From Pyronema omphalodes (lineage: Eukaryota; Ascomycota; Pezizomycetes; Pezizales; Pyronemataceae), in contig JAJJXM010000094.1 in assembly GCA_024516155.1 (NCBI GenBank), positions 81,729-145,728 on the forward strand: 64,000 nucleotides of DNA, read 5' to 3'. Position numbers and translations under genes: made by a program. Under the pieces are notes generated by a model, which saw only the letters and a list, made by a program, of their open reading frames with translations, did no database searches and had not been told where the DNA came from. Every line of letters starts with the position of its first letter. Within the stretch, counting starts at the first letter, position 1. This document shows positions 23,128 to 35,103 of the stretch, piece by piece.

Positions 23128-24873
23128 TCAAGCAACCACCCGTCTCTCCCCAAGCCCCAGTCCAACCATTTCAAAAACCACAGGACTTCCCTCAACAGCC
23201 CACCAAGCAATGCCCGCATACACCACCAACTTCGTAACCACCTCAACATCATACCTAACCCTTGGTTTATGTATCTCGACCTTTCTCCAGACCTCTCTTT
23301 CTTCTGCTTCGTTCCTTAGAGCGTCGAGGTCTACTCCTCCTGTACCCATTTCTTTTTCATATCGGTGAAGATTATCGGTGGTGCTGGTGTCGTTGCTGTT
23401 GGTAATGTAGGTTCCATTGGCTCCATTACCCCCGCGACCGCCATTACCTTGAAAGTCTCGGCTAATACTCTCCCTTCGTCTCTTCTCCCGATATGCCAAA
23501 GTTTCATAGGCATCAGCCACAGACTGAGGGCCCACACTATCGCTTCTAGCCCGACGGATAGAGCGGACAAGGCCAGGAAGCTCGTTCAGGCCGGGAAGGG
23601 TATCATCGGGAAGCTGCGGGACGGCTTTATAGGAGGTTGCTGGGGTGAAGTGTTTTCTTGGGAGGGAAAGGCCTAGGCGGGAGATGATACGGAAGACTGG
23701 AGGGAGGAGGAGATGGAGGAGGGGTTTAAGGAGGGAGCGGTGGAGGAAGATTATTAAAATTCCTATCAGGAGGGTTAGTTATGTGTGGAATTTGGATATT
23801 TTTTTGCCTTGGCAAAACTACACGACGGCAGTGCAACTGGACTTACCTATGACTACCCTCAATGCACTTTTTATAAACCCAAGGTCTTCGTAGCTATAGG
23901 GTACCGTTCCAAGAACTGGATAATCCCAACTAAATCTAGTTTTGGAATAATGCCAGCCGGCAATTTCTACCCCCGCGGTAACGGCAGCAAATGCAACTCC
24001 ATCATCAAAGCAAGGACATGCATCCGCCGGCTCTGGATGGATTCTAACCAACACTAAGATAGTGATGATGCAGATAGCAATAGGCCAGAAACTTTCTCCA
24101 AATACGTATTCGTCAATTTTATCTTGGAAAACCCATTGAACAATGGCAATCAAAGCTCCAAGTAAGATTCCAACGACAACATCGAGGAAGCCGTGCATAC
24201 CACAATATAGTCGACCGAATACAATTGAGAAACTGTAGATGAAGGCAAGAGATTCGCAGAACAATACTTGTTTGGCTGAAACATCAGGGGTGGAGTAGAG
24301 AACGAGGAGTCCGTATAAGGCCACAGAAATAGCGTTTGTGGAATGAGTGGAGGGAAACCCGTATTCGAGAGCGGCACTGCCGGACATTGTGATGCGGTGA
24401 AGAGGCGGGGAAAGAGGCCGGGGAAGACATAAGAGGTCTTTTAGGAAGCCGCTGAAGAATACACCGGAAGCGAGGACATGGACTACACTGTGTAACAATT
24501 GTGCGTTAATTTCGGTTCGAGATTTATAAAACAAGATATAGTAGTTGATTTTTTTGAGAAAAATGGGAATTCACGAACCCTCGGGCAATTGTTGTGTATC
24601 CAAACCAGAATAATATCGGTAGCATAATCATAAAAAATGTATGGGTACCAAGATTTGCCGTCAAGGCAAAATAGGAATCAAGAAATGGTGTTCGACATCG
24701 CTCCTGCAAGAAGAAACCTTATTAGAGACATTTTTTGGAATTCAATTCGCAGCTGCGGATTCAGTGCGACTTATGAAAGCTTCTTTACTTACCTGCATCC
24801 ATGCTAGGTACGGAGTTTCTAGACGGACTATAACCAATAGCTTCTGACGAAGCATGTACCTCCACCGGGGCAT
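23128..24873 (-). CDS. LCB3: sphingoid-base-phosphate phosphatase (LCB3/YSR2 family, PAP2)
   Basis: Endoplasmic-reticulum phosphatase that dephosphorylates long-chain base phosphates in sphingolipid turnover. Exons (minus): 24873-24793, 24703-24579, 24487-23847, 23762-23128, phases consistent, 493 aa. Seen in order: LETPYLAWMQERCRTPFLDS, NLGTHTFFMIMLPILFWFGY, the PAP2 motif 1 region KDLLCLPRPLSPP, motif 2 GFPSTHSTNAIS and motif 3 SIVFGRLYCGMHGFLDVVVG, with several membrane helices. The C-terminal tail carries SVGPQSVADAYETLAYREKR and RPRVRYDVEVVTKLVVYxGI-like sequence, which are family hallmarks. The start is uncertain: the frame is open upstream (DNYWLRLQDKHR) and an additional 5' exon is likely. 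The 3' end borders a poly-C tract. Confidence 0.9.
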
Positions 24874-27551
24874 ACGGTGTTTGTCTTGTAGGCGCAACCA
24901 GTAATTGTCAGTTTCGCGAGTTCTTTTTCAAAACTTTTGCAGCGCAGAAGTTACACGCACAGTGATCTCGTGGCAGTAAACCTGCATCTACAGTGTTCAC
25001 ACCATTCCGTCCTTTCTCGGTATCAGCGCAACATAGTTGTTGTGTGTCGCTTGGAATATCGGTAGCAGCTGTGGTTGTAGTCATTCCGAATTTCGATTTT
25101 GGGTTCGCAACTCAACACGAGCGCATTCAAGGGATGCAAGTCGTTGGATCGGGTTGAAATTGTATGAGACCCCTCAGCATCAAGAATTAAAACGAATAGA
25201 ACATGTGCTGGCGAAATTGGATAGTTGTCGTCGCAGGACGAGTCGGCAACAACCCTGTGTAACGGGCGGACGCGACTCAGCACAACCGTGGCTCGAATTG
25301 CACTATCATCGCTGAGTAATCATCACGTGTAACCGACAGCTCCACATTTGAGCTTTAGATCTTGGCGAGAGCTTCACACTTCCCTGCAGGGCTGGGACGA
25401 GGGTAATGTATAGCGCTAAACCTTAATGGAATCGACTAAAACCCCGCCTTTTTAGGGCTCATCCAGACAGATGTTTGGACGTTTGCCGCTCCATCTCCGC
25501 TTCTTTTTACATCATGGCGTGCGATGCCCTTGCTTAAGCCAACATACAGCGAACGAATCATTATAGATGAAACCACGCACAAGAATGAATTTGGGGGATG
25601 GCGAGGCGAAGGGCGAAGCTTGCGTAATAAACTAATAGAATACGTATCTACCCGGTGCATGGACGCTGTCGGAATGATGGCGTTGTTGACGAGCGAAGCA
25701 TAGCTGATCTTCCCGGAATTTCCTCTCAGCGTTTTCTATCAAATCAAACTGGTTGAGTATTGGTATGCCTCCTGATTATTCCCAGTTTTTTTGTAAACTT
25801 ACCTTTCAAATTCAATTCATCACAAATTCAATACTTGAGTACATCGCCAATTGAATGTTTATATCCATCTTGTGGATGGTGGTTGGATGATGATTGTGCG
25901 ATAGCTTCGTGCTGGCTGCAGACAGGCCATCACTCTGATCACCATGTCATCCCACACGATGATGGCATGTCGATAGTATATGGTGCCGGCCACTTAGTAG
26001 AGCTAGCGCGACAGGGATCTGAGGCCTCAAAACAACCCCCCCGCGCCGACCGTATCTCCTCCTCGCGACAAAAAAAATTATTAATTTTAATGCCCCAACT
26101 TTGTAGAATAGACGTCAGAGAACAATTCTGGGGCGTCAAAATTCGATTTGGAGGCGTGGTTGTGGAGTAGATAGCGTTTGAAAGTGACCCAAGTTTTGGT
26201 GGCAGAGGGAACTTTTGAATGCATCACTAGCGAGGCTCTATTATGCACGCCATACCCTAACAGGCATAGTATATACCGTATTGAGCGTAGTACAAACCGA
26301 GTGAGAAATGATGATATTGCGCTAGTATCTTTTCGGTGGCCCTGGATTAGGAAACCAAGTTCAGGAGTCATCACTCGATACTTACTAATCAGGTCTTGGA
26401 AGGCTTTGTATGGGAAAACTGGCTCATAAGTCATCACTCGGCGCTTAGTAATCAGAATTTATGTTTTGTATATGCCAAGACTTTGCCAAGACGCTAGCCC
26501 TACTAAGTGGCCGGCACCATACATAGTCGCGTGATTTGTCGCCGCACCATCCTAAACCTGACCTGTGTGCTGTTTAACTGGATTGGCGTGTGTCTGAGTG
26601 AGCGTCATCTGGGACCTCAACAGTTGAGCGGTGATCAAAAGAAGTTTATCCCTCGCGTAAAAGGGGTGATCAAGACTGGTCGGGAGAGTTCGGAGATGTT
26701 AAAAGTATGTAAAATGGAACCAAGCAGTTCCTGTTCCAGAAGAAGATGAAAAAGCCAAACAAGCACCAGCGGCAAGCGGACTGACTGCATCAACAGGTGT
26801 TGTTGAACCTATCCTTCGAGTTTCCTGAAGCCGACGAAAGGCGGACAGCGGAGACACTGAAACACTTATTAATTGTTCAGGGATTTCTGAAGTTGGTTGT
26901 TCATTTTGACTGGTCCGTATGATCGAGTATTATTATGCTCGCTTCCATCCTGTCGTGATACTCGTCCATTCCGTAGATACATACAGTAGCAGAGATAGAG
27001 ATCCGGTAATCGCTAGTCGGCGAGAAAGAAGCGTGAATAATATTCTAGCTTGCGCTTCTAGAGAGAATTTAGGAATCTCTAGCCTGGAATGAAAAGCGAA
27101 AACCGCCCTTTGAGGCCTAGAGAGGCTTATTTCAGCAAAGCCCATATCGCGACTTCTTATATGCATTAAAGACGTCTTCCGCCCTGGAAGGTCAGCCAGC
27201 AACAACAACAACCCACGACACCACCACCACCCCCTCCTCCCCCTCTATACATACCCTGCGATCACCATAACATAAACCACCACCCAACATTCTCGGAAGT
27301 TGAACACGACATCCCCAGAACAGCATACGAGCCCCCGCGCGGAGTGCAGCTTGACCCGCATCTGCACTTTACATTCGTTCGCAGCTGCTGCACCTTACTT
27401 AGCGACACTCAATATCCAGTATATTGTCAACCGCATACAGCCCTATATAAACATCTGTGGTGTACGAAAACAAGATATCTTCGACATCTACAAACTATCT
27501 ACCTTCAATTTCAACATCTAGTCACCACTACGAAGCAAATTCGAAATCACC
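24874..27551. other. 2.7-kb spacer, possible missing 5' exon of LCB3
   Basis: Nothing conserved is recognised, although a 5' exon of the phosphatase may lie within the first few hundred bases. Near 26360-26460 two related blocks share AGTCATCACTCG and TTACTAATCAG/TTAGTAATCAG, a degenerate direct repeat of about 70 bp. The last 350 bp are pyrimidine-rich and probably the promoter and 5' UTR of the next gene. Confidence 0.5.
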
Positions 27552-29219
27552 ATGGCCTTTCAAGCCCGTAGACAACGGCAGGTCTCCATCTCTCGAGCTC
27601 AACTTGCACCAACAACAACCGCACAGAGCTCTCTAGCTCCGTCGCTGTTCACACCCGACACAGAAGAATGGGTTGTCTTTTCGCCAGGCGCTGTAGCAGG
27701 CTCCAGTGAAGTCGCATCTATTCTAACCGCTAGTTCTCCCGTAAACGAGCGCCATTTCACCGATTTCCCAACCGCCTCCGATGACGAATTAGAACTCGAA
27801 GTCGAAGAAGAAGAAGAAGCGGAAGAGGACGATGAAGTTGAATCGTCTTGCGCGCTGACAGAAACCGACTCATTACAACCCTTCCGAGAAGGTGTGCACG
27901 CTCCCATTCTATTACCGACTCACAACGGTTTGGGTATGTTTCAGAGCACACCTACAAGTCGAAGCTTCGAGGAATCGTTACGTTTAGCTGCCCAGGGTGG
28001 TCCAACGGATACCCATTCACGTATCCAGAAATGGAGGTTAGAGCAGGGAAGTGTATTTATGGATGAAATCGAGAAAGCTACTCGAAGAAGGCGGGAGAGT
28101 TTAAGCCGACGGAGTACTGGAGGTGCATCACAGCGAAAGCTCGTCAAGTCTGCTAGCGAGGAAGAGGAGGCCATAATAGCAAGCTTAGCGAACCTAGCTA
28201 CCCCGGATGATGAGCTCTTACGGAATCCATTAGCGCCTCGCTCAGTCAGCGAAACCCAGGGAACCCTGGAAACCCCAGCATCTCTCGATGAATCCCAAAC
28301 CGATGAGGAGCTACAACAAGAAAAAGAAGACCGTGAAAACGAGACCTTCTGGACGCGTATAACCCGAACCTTCATCCGGGACATCATAGGAATCGACGAC
28401 CGGTTACTAGAAGTAATCCTAGGAGAAACCCTCCCAAATACTCCCACCCAGGCTGGTACGTCCAACAATATTCCCGCACCAGAAGACCGGATTCTTTCCC
28501 GCATTGCAAAAGAACTAGGGGAGTTGGTTCATTTATATACCCATCCCTCGGACTCACCACCAGCCTTTACCGCCGCTGCCGCCTCTGCCGGGGTAAATAG
28601 ACCCGATATTGAAGGTGAAGCAGGTACCAAAACTCCTGTAGCAACCGTCGAAACAACAAAACAACCACCTCATCCATCCCATCAACGTACCCCATCCTCT
28701 GATATTCACTTCCTCCCAACACTTCCAACCCCCGACCAAACCCTCGAAGAAACTCCCACAGAAACCAGTAAAACAACCAGCACAACCCCCTCAACCCGTC
28801 GTCAAGACTATTGGGAACAAGATCTCGACATGCGCCTTGTCTTCTCCTTCCTGAAATCCAAATTCAACGGCCTGCATCGATCCAGCTCTAGTACATCTGT
28901 GAATACCATCCATACCTCCAGCACCACCACCATCCCGACAACAGGAGGGGTACATTCAACACCAGTACACCTGCAACATCCACTAATAGACCGTCGAAGA
29001 CACCCGGGGTCTCTTCGAACCGCTCCAGTAGAAGCAAGAATCGACTCCCCACAAGTAACTGGTGGGTACTTTTCGAATCCGGGATCTTGTGCAAGGAGTG
29101 AGAGGACTAGATCTGGGAGGGCTAGCACGAGAAGAGGGGGTTATTATTGGGAGGTTGCGAGTAGTGTTAGTGGGAAGACGGGGAGTTGTGCAGGGGTGGG
29201 AATGTGGGCGGCTATCTGA
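27552..29219 (+). CDS. conserved fungal acidic protein of unknown function
   Basis: Single-exon ORF of 555 aa with good start context (CACCATGGCC). Residues 38-42 read EEWVVF, followed by a strongly acidic block (about 78-95), LPTHNGLGMF, RIQKWRLEQGSVFMDEIEKA with an arginine-rich extension, ENETFWTRITRTFIRDIIGI with DDRLLEVILGETLP, RIAKELGELVHLYTH and, late, DYWEQDLDMRLVFSFLKSKF. I recall the same order of short motifs in uncharacterised proteins of other filamentous ascomycetes, so it is a conserved gene, but I know of no function. No signal peptide or membrane segment is seen; the C-terminal 130 residues are Ser/Thr/Gly-rich and probably disordered. Confidence 0.8.
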   Translation: MAFQARRQRQVSISRAQLAPTTTAQSSLAPSLFTPDTEEWVVFSPGAVAGSSEVASILTASSPVNERHFTDFPTASDDELELEVEEEEEAEEDDEVESSCALTETDSLQPFREGVHAPILLPTHNGLGMFQSTPTSRSFEESLRLAAQGGPTDTHSRIQKWRLEQGSVFMDEIEKATRRRRESLSRRSTGGASQRKLVKSASEEEEAIIASLANLATPDDELLRNPLAPRSVSETQGTLETPASLDESQTDEELQQEKEDRENETFWTRITRTFIRDIIGIDDRLLEVILGETLPNTPTQAGTSNNIPAPEDRILSRIAKELGELVHLYTHPSDSPPAFTAAAASAGVNRPDIEGEAGTKTPVATVETTKQPPHPSHQRTPSSDIHFLPTLPTPDQTLEETPTETSKTTSTTPSTRRQDYWEQDLDMRLVFSFLKSKFNGLHRSSSSTSVNTIHTSSTTTIPTTGGVHSTPVHLQHPLIDRRRHPGSLRTAPVEARIDSPQVTGGYFSNPGSCARSERTRSGRASTRRGGYYWEVASSVSGKTGSCAGVGMWAAI

Positions 29220-29539
29220 GCGGGATGGGCGCGGGGATGGGAACACAGCAGTGAGGGATGGGGGGGAGGGGTTGCAATATATCATGAGCTGGAGTTAGGA
29301 GGTGATATTCTGCATACCATTTTGGGTAGCAATGTTTATGTTATGTGTTTTTTTTTTATCTTTTCTCGTTTTAGCGTTGATGGCTTTTCCAGTTTTTTTT
29401 TCTACTGTTTTTTGTTGTGATTTTAACGGATATCTCTTTCCTATCTTTTTTTTTTCTATTTGGATGAGCATGTAATGAGGCATTGTAGAAGGCAGGTAGT
29501 GTGCATCTTTTTAGGTTTTTAGGGTTTTAGGTATTAATG

Positions 29540-29760
29540 GTATCTATCATCTATCATCCATCATCCATCATCTATCATCTATCATCTATCATCTATCATC
29601 TATCATCTATCATCTATCATCTATCATCTATCATCTATCATCTATCATCTATCATCTATCATCTATCATCTATCATCTATCATCTATCATCTATCATCTA
29701 TCATCTATCATCTATCATCTATCATCTATCATCTATCATCTATCATCTATCATCTATCAT
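29540..29760. repeat. CATCTAT heptanucleotide tandem array
   Basis: About 31 copies of CATCTAT, with two CATCCAT variants at the left end, ending in a 16-nt T tract. Like the CCCAAAT array it has a 7-bp unit. Confidence 0.95.
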
Positions 29761-30436
29761 GTTTTTTTTTTTTTTTCAGGCAATCTTTAACCGACTTACT
29801 TACTTACATACTCGTGTACGATGAATATCAATATAACTAACTAACTCATCGAGGTTCGTAGTTATAATATATACCTTCACTCACTTCTGTAACTATACTA
29901 ATTAATAATTACCTGTAAATATACCCATTACAGATGTTTCGATTATGAAGGATGGTTTGATGAAGGTTAGTTTGATGGATGATGGATGATGGTCCGCTGG
30001 ATATATTACCTCTTCAGTACATTGGCAGCTTGATAAAAATACCAGCTTATATAAGCTACCTCTTCATTCCTATGAAATCATGTCAATCTGTCGGGCGCGG
30101 GGGGGGGGGGGGGGGGGGATGCCTACGCTTGGGAGTATATATATATCCATATCCTACCGATTGCTGCAAGAACATAGCCGAGGGATCATGACAGTTGGGA
30201 CTAACTCTGAGAACAGAGAACAGAGAATAGAGGAAGGTGGAGGTGGATGAAATTTGAATAGATAAGTGTTAACCGATAGTAATCACAAATCCGACAGAAC
30301 AGCTTTACGGCGGTAATGGGTTGTAGCGTGCCTATCCACCTCCCCCCGCACTCCCGCACCCCACCAGCACCATATTAACGGACACAGCTTCACAGGCAAA
30401 TCACGAAACCTGTGACCAATATCTACCTCTATTTCA

Positions 30437-30480
30437 GATAATGGATGATGGATGATGGATGATGGATGATGGATGATGGA
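30437..30480. repeat. GATGATG heptanucleotide run
   Basis: About six copies of ATGGATG; a shorter copy of the same word also lies near 29975-29992. Confidence 0.85.
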
Positions 30481-31929
30481 CAATATTTCCCAACATCAAA
30501 GCGATGTGATGAGTATAAGTACGTATGGGTATGAAGTAGACCAGGCATGCAGTAATCCGCGCTTCCTCTCTACGCTTTATATACACCAATTCAGTGTTAT
30601 TGAAACTTGAGTTGATAGACACAATACAGGCAGAAGGGGAAGCATGATGCATGATGCAAGACGCATCAGTCACCAGGCATCAATCCTCAATCATCACCCA
30701 TCACTCGATTACCCAATCACCCCAGCACATGCCTTTTCTGCTTTATCTGCTTTATCTTCCCCAACTCATGATACTGGTTATTCTCATACCACTACCATAG
30801 CTTTTTCAACCGAAATTCCAGTATCTCTACTCCGACAACCTTTGTATTCCATAACCATAATCAATCCGATTCAACCCCTACTTTTTTTTCAGTTTTCCGG
30901 GCACGTTTTCCACAGCATCTTCCGGCTGCGAAATTTTTTTTTTACCACTTTCTTTTACAGAAGATGGTCAATAAATATCACTTACTTAAGATTAATCAGT
31001 GCGGAAAATTGGCATGTTTTTGATCTTCTTCGTGATGTGTGTGGAGACTGATGGATATAGCCACATACCACCCCCCCCCTCCTTTCAAGATTATATCTAT
31101 TCGACAGGAAATGCGCAGGCTCATGTCGTGAGTGGTATATCAAGACGATCCAGTACCTTCTTCGCAGCGTAGGGAATTATTTGTAGCATGTAACTTTTAC
31201 TTCACTATGGAATTTTCCGAGAATCCGAGAAAAGGTATTCTGAACTGTGCTGCAAAACGGAATGGCTACTGAGCGTGGTTATGATGAACGAAGGCTGGCC
31301 ACGGAAGATGCAGTCCAGACTCCGCGGTATTTCAAGAACGGTTGATTATTGTTTACTACAAGATGAGATTGTGAGGCTTGGTTAAATCTGGTCTACAGCC
31401 GGGAATGAATGAGATGGGCCAATATGGGGAGCTCTGATTTTAAATGATAAGCTACGCTGCGAATGGTTTGCTGTATAAGATCTAGATTCGGAAGGAAAAT
31501 GCAGTTGATGCGAAATATTACCGGATGATTGGTAGATGGATGATGTGATTTGTTATAAGAAAGACTTTAAAACAGTAAATTATTAGAGAGAATGAAAGTA
31601 CACAGTAAATAACAGGTACATCTTCAAGTAGACATTATGCACTCATCAAAAATATCGCTGCAAGGATAAAACCACAAATACAACGCCGAAGCACCATCAC
31701 ATGATAACACATCATCAGAATCACTGCGTCATCCTTGTTGTTGCTCTGACGACCATTCTTATTTCCCTCTTCCCAACCGGAAAGCTTTCGTACAACCGCT
31801 GGTTTCTTCTCCTCAACTTCCGTGATCTAACTTACCACACATTTCCTGCCCTTACCATCCTCGTGATCCACTACGGTAGTACCTTCTCTACCTCATCACC
31901 TGCTCTATCTTCCATCACCACTACCGTTG

Positions 31930-32640
31930 CCTCGAACCCCACTCAACACGCCTAAGCCCTCTCTATCTTTCTTCAGCATATCCTCCAAACACTGCCCCTA
32001 TTCCCGATCCTCAAATCTTTCCCGATCTTCACATTTCACAGCCTCAACGACCTCCTCCATTGTTCCATCACAACCTCTTTCCATTTTCTCTTCATCTGCG
32101 GTTCAATGTCCAGTAATGATGCAAGTACTGTTGTCTAGTAATCGTCGCCCATGGACCCCTCTACAGCAGTCAAAATTTTCGTGGCCCTTTTCATGAGCAT
32201 TTATACGACTGCCTGCTGTACATAACTGAGGATCTAATCCTCCCTTTCTCTCTCTCTCTCTCACACACCCCCCCCCCCCCCCCCCTTCCCCAGAGTTAGG
32301 TTGGAGGACGGAGGCAGATGTAACTGCTATTGGTGATGGAGTTGAGGGAGGATCCGGCCGGAGACGGTGAGGATGCTTGTTGAGGGATAAGCGGGTGTAG
32401 AGGGATGTGAAAAGATCAGAGAGAGGTAAGTATGGAGGAAGGACTAACTTGATGTTGGGGAGATCTGGACATGTGGTGATGAATGTGTTGATCATTTTTG
32501 GGGGTGTCGGTACTGGTGGCTTTTTTGTGGTGGTTGCTGAAAGGGATTGTTTGTGGAAAATAATGAAATGCGTAAGAGAAACGGTACTGCGGAGTAAAGC
32601 GTGCTGCTTGAGACACGACGTGGTTCTTGAGGTGTCGTTC
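31930..32640 (-). pseudogene. Sde2-like relic B (longest open copy)
   Basis: Minus-strand ORF from about 32666 to 32103 covers a ubiquitin-like part (INTFITTCPDLPNIKLVLPP, LSDLFTSLYTRLSL, SPIAVTSASVLQPNSG). It then runs without a break into RKGGLDPQLCTAGSRI, aligned to the invariant GKGGFGSQLRAAGGRM, and CCRGVHGRRLLD, aligned to the RNLDGRRLRT region. A G homopolymer of about 20 nt sits exactly where the diglycine cleavage site should be. After the stop the next region continues in other frames (VEAVKCEDRERFED). It is either a decayed gene or a shortened paralogue; the altered invariant residues favour decay. Confidence 0.6.
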
Positions 32641-32666
32641 TGGAGGTATAGTTCTCGGGAGAGCAA

Positions 32667-34620
32667 GTATTTGCTAGATTGTTCTTCTCAATAGAGTGTT
32701 ACTTAAGGTGTGTTTCGTGAAAGAGGAAGTAGTTCTTCGCTGGTGTTTCTCGAGATTGAGAGATAGTTTCTTAAGGTACGTTGGTTGAGCGAGGAAGTAG
32801 TTCTTCAATTGTGTTTCTCCAGAGGTCGTTTCTTAAAATATTTTCCGCGAATCCAGAGAACGTGTTCCGTTAGAGATTAGCCTGTCAGAGAAAATGTGGA
32901 AACGAGAGTGCTGCGCAGGCTCGCTATAAGTTGTATTGCGCGCGACTGGCTAATGGCTCATGAGATATCACACTTACTTGCTGCATAGGACTATTGGGAT
33001 TACATAGGGCAATTGCTTGGGGTTCCCGCATATGCCTTGAAGGCCTCGAACTGTGTATCATTAAAAATCAAAAATTAAAGCAATTGCTTAGGGTTTAACG
33101 CAACGTCAACCTGATGCCGAAAAAATGCAAATCCATGTGAGCGCTTCCATCACTGTTGAAGAACATAGTGGGGAGAGAGGAAGAAGATGGAGGTGGACAA
33201 CGACGAGGTGTGACTTAATGGTAGACAAACAAGTGCAACGAGAAATGCTGCACATAGGGTATGCATGTGATGCATGCTACATCCACATCCACCTCCAGTA
33301 CACGGCGAACCAAGCACCTTGTAGCAATCATATATTTCTCTGCGGAGTCAGCCTGGTTCATCGCCTTCTTGTCATTACAAGGGTTCATTGACTGCAAACG
33401 ACGAGTCAGCCAAAGACAAGCCAGGGTGTCTCAGATACTGCCGGCAGCCATGGAACTCTAAAAGCACTACATCTGTCATCCGACAACACCTATCCTTATT
33501 CAAACTATGTGGCTGGTAAAGTTAGACATGCAAATCGTGTTCCTCAGCTGATATTTTCGGTGCATACTCGCCACGAATTGAAATAGCAGGTATGATTCAC
33601 ATCGTCTGTTATCTATAGATATTATGAAATGTCATAGTGTAACCAGACATGACAGCATAATTCGTATGATAAAAACGTCGTGGCGGTAGGTATAGAGTTA
33701 CCGCTCACTTCATCCTCAGCTTTTTATGCGCATTCATTAACACTGCTTTCGAAAGCGGCCAGATAGGGAAGTATGAAGTATGAAATACGAAAATTGAAAC
33801 CCTAATTACCAACCAACAAACCATCATTTACACATGTCTCGCTAAAACATGAACACAGTCGTAGTTATTGGAGTGACAATTGAGAACTTCCCGTGAGACT
33901 ATAGCAACGCTATAGCGACAATGCTTCTATTGAGTCTTACCGAAGACTGCAACCAGAGATTGTTTTCACTTCTCTTTATTGATTGAGGGCGTTCCTAGCA
34001 CTATTGACCATTCAATTCTGGAGTGACAATTTTTCAATTGATGAGATAGTACTGCTTTTTATTGTATTAGGCAATAGAAAAGCGCTACTACAGCCTTACT
34101 GAACGTTCTCCGGTATGTAGATGAAAGGGAAATATGTACCTTGCACAAGGATGAACGACCAGCCTTGTTCCGCCGTCCTCCTACACCTCAATTGTACGTA
34201 CGTGCATACATGAAATTCTTGATATCCAGTACACCCGGTTGCGTGAGATTATATTGGTCCACGATGGCCCGAAATATTGGCACGCTAAACGAACCAGGAG
34301 GGGAATGAGCCGTCTTCCTCGCGTGTATGTGTTCAAAAATAGTTGAGCACCAGGCGTCTGCATATCAAACGTCTGGAATATTTATTCACTTCAGCTCTTA
34401 CCATCGGCTGCCTCACAGATTGTGGCAAGAACTTCTAAGACTTAGAAAGGAGTGTGCTTTTGGGGTTCGCAAAATAAATATGAATAGTTGAACGGTTTGC
34501 GTCTTCCTGCCCTACACTATGATTTCAGCCCCCGTCGTCGATATATTATTTATCTTGAGTTATTCATTCTTCGTTTAACAGTTTTTCCTGACGGTTTTTT
34601 GTTTTCAATAATAAGTCACA
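32667..34620. other. shared spacer of copy B
   Basis: Divergent spacer between the Sde2-like relic and the membrane-protein gene. Imperfect AAGAAAC motifs (as GTTTCTTgag on this strand) are reiterated between about 32640 and 32850. No additional conserved gene. An AATTGCTTRGGGTTT phrase occurs twice (33010 and 33080), giving a local duplication absent from copy A. Confidence 0.5.
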
Positions 34621-35103
34621 ATGAAGTTTCGCCAGGTTATATTTATTCTTTCTCTATTCCTTCTCGCTTTATCCTGTGCCGCTCCAACCGGTAAACCTTC
34701 CGCAGCTATGGTATTCAATCACGTCATTCTATCCGCTTCATGAATCCAGAATCCTAATTGCCATTATCCGCAGGAACCTGTACCTGTCATCAACACCAGT
34801 AGCGAAAGTTTACTCCCTCGCAGAGAAAAACCAAAAAACCAAGCCACGGCCAATACCCACAGCAAAGGGAAATCCTCCTCCTCCTCCTCCGTTTCAGTCG
34901 TAAACAACGGCAAAGGAGCTCGAATATCCGTTGGAAAACAGAAAGAGAAAGACGATAAGAAGAAAGAAATTAATGCCACGATTGCATCTGCGGTGGGAAT
35001 ATGTTTTGCTGTGGCCTTTGTTTTGTGGATCTGCTACCGTCGAAACAGAAACAAGGAAATTAAATGTAATTTTATTTGCTGCGGTAGGATTCAGGTTGAG
35101 TAG
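34621..35103 (+). CDS. small secreted/membrane protein B, paralogue of 17439-17945
   Basis: Function unknown. Exons 34621-34710 and 34774-35103, phase 0 intron at the same codon as in copy A, 139 aa. Signal peptide MKFRQVIFILSLFLLALSCA, then APTGKPS, LLPRRE, a Ser run (SSSSSS), VVNNGKGARISVG, a Lys/Asp-rich patch, the TM helix IASAVGICFAVAFVLWICY followed by RRNRN, and a Cys-containing tail (CNFICC). Differences from copy A cluster in the linker, while signal peptide, TM and junction are kept. This suggests selection on architecture rather than exact sequence. It is transcribed away from the Sde2-like relic B. Confidence 0.7.

Larger units (their letters stand above)
29220..31929. other. 2.7-kb repeat-rich spacer
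   Basis: No conserved gene. It contains T-rich DNA (29346-29460), the CATCTAT array, a G homopolymer (about 30099-30117), a GATGATG heptamer run (about 30437-30480) and T tracts near 30880-30950. Short ORFs are not supported by conserved motifs. Confidence 0.55.
31930..35103. repeat. segmental duplication copy B (inverted relative to A)
   Basis: Same gene pair and spacer order as 17439-20330 but on the opposite strand. The spacer carries the matching GCATCAGGTTGAC, GCCTGCGCAGCACTCTCG and GGTACATATTTCCCTTTCA blocks (reverse strand). Confidence 0.8.

Noticed and set aside
25023..25283. Possible 5' exon of the LCB3-like gene
   Set aside because: No conserved residues and no clear donor in phase with the 24873 exon; left unassigned.
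29537..29824. IIYHLSS repeat ORF
   Set aside because: Artefact of the CATCTAT heptamer array followed by a T tract.
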